37,017 nucleotides of DNA, from contig CAKRTC010000024.1 in assembly GCA_934402055.1 (NCBI GenBank), forward strand, positions 1 through 37,017, read 5' to 3'. The translations under genes and the position numbers were made by a program. The notes beneath the pieces are model-generated. The model was given only the letters and a program-made list of their open reading frames with translations. It was not told the DNA's origin and did not search any database. Each line of letters opens with the position of its first letter. The stretch's first letter is position 1. This document shows, piece by piece, positions 32,820 through 37,017 of the stretch. This stretch comes from an uncultured Lachnospiraceae bacterium (GTDB lineage: Bacteria > Bacillota > Clostridia > Lachnospirales > Lachnospiraceae).

Positions 32820-33015
32820 ATTTTGTCATATCATTATGTAAACAATATTTTCCATGTTCTTATGATTTCACATACGGATCGTAAAATTCCAAAAAGCTTC
32901 TTAAACAAGTTCATCATGTTTTCGTGTCATACTTTACCCATATTATATTACTTTTTCAGCCTAATATCTTGCATGAACGTTCATTTCAAATTGGCTATAA
33001 TGGCTATAGACAAAG
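32820..33015. other. AT-rich intergenic region, no gene seen
   Basis: About 200 nt between the CDF terminator and the tRNA terminator. It has a low-complexity AT composition and an unconvincing 69-codon frame without a ribosome site. No promoter or structured element was recognised. Confidence 0.5.
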
Positions 33016-33041
33016 AAAAACGGCTTATCTAAGCCGTTTTT
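33016..33041 (-). terminator. Terminator after tRNA-Pro
   Basis: On the minus strand, a 12-bp stem AAAAACGGCTTA/TAAGCCGTTTTT with a two-base gap ends in a T-run. It lies 6 nt beyond the mature 3' end of the tRNA. The A/T symmetry means it could also work from the plus strand. Confidence 0.85.
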
Positions 33042-33047
33042 CTAAAC

Positions 33048-33121
33048 TCGGAGTAACAGGACTTGAACCTGCGGCCTCTTGACCCCCAGTCAAGCGCGCT
33101 ACCAAACTGCGCCATACCCCG
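33048..33121 (-). tRNA. tRNA-Pro (anticodon GGG)
   Basis: 74 nt cloverleaf on the minus strand. The acceptor stem CGGGGTA/TACTCCG has one G-U pair. The D arm is GGCGCAGTTTGGTAGCGC, the anticodon stem CTTGA/TCAAG has loop CTGGGGG giving anticodon GGG, and the T arm contains GGTTCAAGTCC. The discriminator base is A. The CCA end is not encoded. It decodes CCC/CCU proline codons. It lies downstream of xpt on the same strand, with no strong promoter recognised in the 90-nt gap. Confidence 0.95.
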
Positions 33122-33210
33122 CCGATATGAGCCGCACGATAACAAACTTTCTCATATAAGATAAGCTTCCTATCGAAAGCGACTCATGTATAATACTATA
33201 GTATTCTTAA

Positions 33211-33786
33211 TCAGTCAACAAATACTATGCCGTTTTCCTCGCTCATTTCCTTGATGCGTGCAAGAGACTCGACTCTTATGCCCATGGATCTAAGCTCCTC
33301 ACCCCCCGGCTGGAATGCCTTCTCAACAGCTATACCTATACCTATAAGCTCTGCTCCGGCTTCCTTTACAAGCTGGGTAAGGCCTCTTGCAGCCTCTCCT
33401 GTTGCCATGAAGTCATCAATGATGAGTATCTTATCTCCGGGATTGAGATACTTTGTAGATACATAGATATCATTGACAGTGCCTCTGGTGAACGACTTAA
33501 CGGTTGCCGAATATGAATGTTCCGGAGTATTGCTTGACTTGCTCTTCTTGGCAAATACCACAGGACAGCCGAATTCAAGTCCGGCAACTGCGGCAATACC
33601 GATTCCGGAGGCTTCGATAGTAAGTATCTTATTGATTCCGCAGCCCTCAAAGAGTCTCTTCCACTCGAGAGCCATTTCCCTGAAAAGTGCAGGATCCATC
33701 TGATGATTGATGAAGCTGTCTACCTTGAGCACATCTCCGCCTATCACCTTGCCGTCTTTTAATATTCTTTCTTCAAGAAGCTTCAT
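33211..33786 (-). CDS. xpt: Xanthine phosphoribosyltransferase
   Basis: 191 residues, the usual length. Xpt makes XMP from xanthine and PRPP in purine salvage. The PRPP loop is ILIIDDFMATGEAARG (about 121-136). KILTIEASGIGIAAVAG and CPVVFAKKSKSSN precede it, and the N terminus MKLLEERILKDGKVIGGDVLKVDSF is typical of the family. The ATG is 18 nt after the alaS stop, with GGGGGA as ribosome site, so it is probably the last gene of the alaS transcript. In many Firmicutes xpt has a purine riboswitch; none was seen here, as there is no leader space. Confidence 0.95.
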   Translation of the reverse strand: MKLLEERILKDGKVIGGDVLKVDSFINHQMDPALFREMALEWKRLFEGCGINKILTIEASGIGIAAVAGLEFGCPVVFAKKSKSSNTPEHSYSATVKSFTRGTVNDIYVSTKYLNPGDKILIIDDFMATGEAARGLTQLVKEAGAELIGIGIAVEKAFQPGGEELRSMGIRVESLARIKEMSEENGIVFVD

Positions 33787-33804
33787 ATTTCCCCCGCTGC
33801 GCTA

Positions 33805-36441
33805 TTACTTTATCTGTGACTTTATTATCTCTGCTGCCTTTGCAAGTGCATCCTCGATCTTGGCTGTATCTGTTCCGCCTGCCTGAGCCATGGTCGGACG
33901 TCCGCCGCCCTTTCCGCCTACGATCGGAGCTATCTCCTTGATGATGCTTCCTGCCATAGCACCGCGCTTAACAGCACCGTCTGTAGCTGAAGCAATGAGT
34001 GTAGCCTTGCTGTCGATATCAGCACCGAGTACGATCACGCAGTCACCAAGCTTATCGCTTAAGCTGTCGCTGAGAGAGCGCAAAGCATTTACATCTGCCG
34101 CATCTGCCTTGAGGCAAAGAAGCTTGATGCCGTTGACATCTTCTGCATTATCTGCCGCATTGCCGAGTGAGTTGCCTGCAAGCTTAGCCTTGAGCTTCTC
34201 ATTCTCAGACTTGAGGCTCTTAAGTTCCTCGTTAAGCTGAGTGAGCTTATTTACAAGATCGTTAGGCTGAGCCTTGATCACTGCTGCTGCCTTGTTGAGT
34301 CTGTCCTCAATATCCTGATAATAATTGAGGAGATTGTCCGAAGTAAGCGCCTCTATACGTCTTACTCCGGCAGATATACCTGCCTCACTTACTATCTTGA
34401 AGGATCCGATATCTCCTGTTCTCTTAACATGAGTACCTCCGCAAAGCTCAGTAGAGTCTCCCATGCTTACTACTCTTACAGTATCGCCGTACTTCTCTCC
34501 AAAGAGAGCCATAGCGCCTGTCTTCTTGGCATCTTCAAGAGACATTTCCCTTGTAATAACTTCGTCATTGCTTGCAATTGCCTCATTTACCATAAGCTCT
34601 ACGGCGGCGATTTCTGCGGCTGTCATAGCCTTGAAATGAGTAAAGTCGAAACGGAGTCTGTGCTTGTCATAGAATGCACCGCTCTGCTCAACATGATCTC
34701 CGAGTACGGTCCTGAGTGCCTTCTGAAGAAGGTGGGTAGCCGAATGGTTCTTTGCCGTAGCATTTCTCTGAGCAGCATCTACCTTAAGCTCTACGGTCTG
34801 ATCTATTGAGATCATGCCCTTTGTAACCACTCCGACATGGCCTATCTTGCCGCCCTTAAGTGCGATAGTATCATGAACCTCAAAGCTGCCGTCCTCGCCT
34901 GTGATAACTCCGGCATCACCCTGCTGTCCGCCCTTGGTTGCATAGAAAGGAGTCTTATCTGTTATGATGGTACCCTTCTGTCCCTCTGTAAGAGCCTGGG
35001 TGATCTCATCCTCGGTCGTAAGGCAGATTACCTTGCCCTTGTCCTCAAGCTCATCATAGCCTGTAAATTCAGATGTAAGAGAAGCATCTATAAGGTCATA
35101 TACAGTTGCGTCTGCTCCCATGTAATTCGAAGTCTTACGCGCACTTCTAGCCTTGTCCTTCTGCTCCTTCATGCATGCATTGAAGCCATCGTCGTCTGCA
35201 CAAAGTCCCTTATCCTCAAGTATCTCCTTGGTAAGGTCGAGCGGGAAGCCGTAGGTATCGTATAGCTTGAAGGCATCTGCACCCTTAAGAGTCTTCTCAC
35301 CGGACTTCTCAAGCTCTGCGATCATATCGTTAAGGATATTAAGTCCCGCATCTATAGTCTTGTTGAACTGTTCCTCCTCGTTCTTAAGAACCTGAAGGAT
35401 CATTGTCTGCTTCTCCTCAAGCTCAGGATAACCGTCCTTATTGAGCTCGATAACACGCTTTGCCATCTCTGCCATAAAGTCGTGCTTGATTCCGAGCTTT
35501 CTTCCGTGTCTTACGGCACGACGGATGATACGGCGAAGTACATAGCCGCGTCCCTCGTTTGAAGGCATGATTCCATCAGAGATCATGAATGTACTTGACT
35601 TGATATGGTCTGTAAGTATACGAAGGCTCACATCCTTGTCATGGTCGCTGTGGTATACAACACCGCAAAGCTCCGCAATATACTCAAGGATAGCCTTGTT
35701 GGTATCTACGGTATAGATGGACTCCTCGTCCTGAACTACCATGGCAATACGCTCAAGTCCCATACCTGTATCGATATTCTTCTGAATGAGTTCGGTGTAA
35801 TTATTATGTCCGTCATTGTTGAACTGGGTAAATACAATGTTCCAGATCTCAACAAAACGGTCGCCTTCGCCGCCCATTACATCTTCAGGACCATTGCCCC
35901 ACTTTTCTCCGCGGTCATAATATATCTCTGAGCAAGGGCCGCATGGACCTGCACCGTGCTCCCAGAAATTGTCTTCCTTACCGAACTTATAGATGCGTGA
36001 AGGATCTACATGCATCTCGTCAGTCCAGATCTTGTATGACTCATCATCCTCTACATATACCGAAGGATAGAGTCTGTTCGGATCGAGACCTACCTCCTGA
36101 GTAAGGAAGTTCCATGCAAACGGAATTGCTTCGTGCTTGAAATAATCTCCGAAGGAGAAGTTTCCGAGCATCTCAAAAAATGTACCGTGTCTTGCTGTCT
36201 TTCCTACGTTATCGATATCACCTGTACGGATACATTTCTGACATGTGGTAACTCGGCGGCGCGGAGGTATCTCCTGACCTGTGAAATACGGCTTAAGCGG
36301 AGCCATACCCGAATTGATCAAAAGCAATGAATCATCATTGTGAGGCACGAGAGAAAAGCTCTTAAGCTTGAGATGCCCGTTTCTCTCAAAGTAGTCGAGA
36401 AACATTCTTCTTAATTCATTTACGCCTCTGTACTGCACCAT
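33805..36441 (-). CDS. alaS: Alanyl-tRNA synthetase
   Basis: 878 residues, the usual AlaS length. It charges tRNA-Ala and edits mischarged Ser/Gly. The class II catalytic core starts FLDYFERNGHLKLKSFSLVPHND, with TTCQKCIRTGDIDNVGKTARHGTFFEMLGNFSFGDYF. The editing-domain zinc ligands are in NHSATHLLQKAL and ELCGGTHVKRTGDIG. The C-Ala domain with GGKGGGRPTMAQAGG ends the protein. AAGGGG lies 8 nt before the ATG. An attenuator-like pair of hairpins lies just upstream (36479-36541). Its 3' neighbour xpt is in the same transcript. Confidence 0.96.
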   Translation of the reverse strand: MVQYRGVNELRRMFLDYFERNGHLKLKSFSLVPHNDDSLLLINSGMAPLKPYFTGQEIPPRRRVTTCQKCIRTGDIDNVGKTARHGTFFEMLGNFSFGDYFKHEAIPFAWNFLTQEVGLDPNRLYPSVYVEDDESYKIWTDEMHVDPSRIYKFGKEDNFWEHGAGPCGPCSEIYYDRGEKWGNGPEDVMGGEGDRFVEIWNIVFTQFNNDGHNNYTELIQKNIDTGMGLERIAMVVQDEESIYTVDTNKAILEYIAELCGVVYHSDHDKDVSLRILTDHIKSSTFMISDGIMPSNEGRGYVLRRIIRRAVRHGRKLGIKHDFMAEMAKRVIELNKDGYPELEEKQTMILQVLKNEEEQFNKTIDAGLNILNDMIAELEKSGEKTLKGADAFKLYDTYGFPLDLTKEILEDKGLCADDDGFNACMKEQKDKARSARKTSNYMGADATVYDLIDASLTSEFTGYDELEDKGKVICLTTEDEITQALTEGQKGTIITDKTPFYATKGGQQGDAGVITGEDGSFEVHDTIALKGGKIGHVGVVTKGMISIDQTVELKVDAAQRNATAKNHSATHLLQKALRTVLGDHVEQSGAFYDKHRLRFDFTHFKAMTAAEIAAVELMVNEAIASNDEVITREMSLEDAKKTGAMALFGEKYGDTVRVVSMGDSTELCGGTHVKRTGDIGSFKIVSEAGISAGVRRIEALTSDNLLNYYQDIEDRLNKAAAVIKAQPNDLVNKLTQLNEELKSLKSENEKLKAKLAGNSLGNAADNAEDVNGIKLLCLKADAADVNALRSLSDSLSDKLGDCVIVLGADIDSKATLIASATDGAVKRGAMAGSIIKEIAPIVGGKGGGRPTMAQAGGTDTAKIEDALAKAAEIIKSQIK

Positions 36442-36478
36442 AAAATTTTCCCCTTAATAATAAATATTCTTTAACGTT

Positions 36479-36541
36479 AAAAGTCCCGGACAACGGCCGA
36501 CCGGAACTTTTATATTCTCGGCGCTTCAGCCGTTGTGCGGG
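36479..36541 (-). terminator. Terminator with competing alternative hairpin upstream of alaS
   Basis: On the minus strand, an 11-bp stem AAAAGTTCCGG/CCGGGACTTTT (arms 36501-36511 and 36479-36489, one G-U) ending in a T-run forms an intrinsic terminator between the acidic-protein gene and alaS. A second pairing, CCCGCACAACGG (36530-36541) with CCGTTGTCCGGG (36485-36496), 11 of 12 positions, uses the terminator's 3' arm and would exclude it. No T-box sequence is present. Confidence 0.65.
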
Positions 36542-36552
36542 CTGATAATTGT

Positions 36553-37017
36553 TTATTCTGCGTCTTCTGTGATAGTCACATTTGATGAAGTATCCTTGTC
36601 GTCAACATAGTTGAGCTTAAAGGATCCGTCTGCGGACTGTGCTTCGTCATCTGAATTCCTATCGGATGCCTCATCGGACTTCACATCGGAATCAGTCTTT
36701 GCTTCATCCTCACCTGTAAATGAATCCTTGGCATCTGCTTTGTTATCCTGATCTTCATCTATAACGGCTGCAGGCTCTTCATCTGTTACGGAAGCAGTAT
36801 CATTATCTTCCTCATCGGAATCATTTTCCTCTGTATCATCATCCGACGACTCATCAAGGTGATCCACTATATCCTCTTCAAAATCCGAATAAGCACTTTT
36901 GATTCTGTCTACTATCTCTTCGGTCTTGTCCTGAGTTGCCTTGACTATTCCCTGAGTCATATCGGCAAGATTATCACTTACCTCACTCTTAAAGCCTTCC
37001 GGATCCTCGTCATATCT
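36553..37017 (-). CDS. Acidic low-complexity protein, 5' end beyond the window
   Basis: The frame is open to the window edge, so the true start lies beyond 37017; 154 residues are visible. The first ATG in the window (36960) is only internal: the preceding codons (DEDPEGFKSEVSDNLAD) continue the frame and no ribosome site is seen. The visible part begins with an amphipathic, probably helical segment (TQDKTEEIVDRIKSAYSDFEED) and turns into a strongly acidic Asp/Glu/Ser-rich tail of about 80 residues ending in VTITEDAE. It has no recognisable domain. The helical part resembles YtxH-like or other coiled segments but not convincingly. It lies upstream of alaS on the same strand. Confidence 0.7.
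   Translation of the reverse strand, partial: RYDEDPEGFKSEVSDNLADMTQGIVKATQDKTEEIVDRIKSAYSDFEEDIVDHLDESSDDDTEENDSDEEDNDTASVTDEEPAAVIDEDQDNKADAKDSFTGEDEAKTDSDVKSDEASDRNSDDEAQSADGSFKLNYVDDKDTSSNVTITEDAE

Noticed and set aside
32823..33032. 69-codon plus-strand frame after the CDF gene
   Set aside because: No ribosome site, AT-driven composition, and it runs into the tRNA terminator hairpin.
36442..36552. T-box leader for alaS
   Set aside because: Only about 110 nt, with no GGGTGGNACCGC sequence and no Stem I elements; the structures fit a terminator/attenuator instead.
1..37017. CRISPR arrays, prophage modules or IS elements with terminal repeats
   Set aside because: No regularly spaced repeats, phage structural genes or transposase with flanking inverted repeats were seen; the Rpn genes have no identifiable element ends.

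Overview
The window reads as a chromosomal segment from a low-to-mid GC member of the Firmicutes, most likely a Lachnospiraceae species. This rests on the sequence style: a UGG-type T-box leader over a trpXYZ-like transporter, an apparent NiCo riboswitch over a CDF exporter, Rpn-family (PD-(D/E)XK) transposase-like nucleases, strong AGGAG ribosome sites, and an RND pump with TolC-like proteins, as annotated in several monoderm Clostridia. No phage, IS element with terminal repeats, CRISPR array or rRNA was seen. One tRNA (Pro, GGG) is present. Genus-level placement is not possible from the sequence alone.

Layout. 1-2132: an eroded accessory edge holding an N-terminally truncated Rpn nuclease fragment, a cluster of palindromes, and a truncated AlbA_2/RecG-C-type ATP-binding protein whose ATG overlaps the topB stop codon. 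2132-10065 (all minus): rpoN (sigma-54), a SUV3-type RNA helicase with a C-terminal zinc ribbon, a CpsB/YwqE-type PHP phosphatase, a membrane-anchored GH25 muramidase and topB, closely spaced in one direction. 10386-11869 (minus): upp and a GlmU-C-like left-handed beta-helix protein. 12151-17919: parE and parC (topoisomerase IV) on the minus strand, split by an intact Rpn nuclease gene running the other way. 18013-26811 (minus): a MATE transporter with its own promoter, preceded by a membrane-fusion protein / RND pump / TolC-like / TolC-like operon whose promoter carries an 11-bp-spaced direct repeat typical of OmpR/PhoB-type response regulators.

26829-30578 (minus): a tryptophan-type ABC importer (trpX, trpY, trpZ) under a complete Trp T-box (promoter, UGG specifier, T-box sequence, terminator), ending in a strong terminator. 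30697-31407 (minus): ridA followed by an orphan PqqD-like gene. 31560-32819 (plus): a NiCo-type riboswitch, a CDF exporter with HxxxD/HxxxD metal sites, and its terminator. 33016-33121 (minus): tRNA-Pro and its terminator. 33211-37017 (minus): an acidic protein gene cut by the window edge, then alaS and xpt; between the acidic gene and alaS lies a terminator that competes with an alternative hairpin, like an attenuator.

The window is mostly core housekeeping (topology, translation, purine/pyrimidine salvage, sigma-54) interleaved with transport operons whose RNA leaders name their ligands. The least explained items are: a two-copy intergenic element whose hairpin pairs change compensatorily; the alaS upstream attenuator-like structure; the tandem TolC-like proteins in an apparent monoderm; the orphan PqqD protein beside RidA; and a shared low-complexity insert style in TopB, ParE and RpoN.
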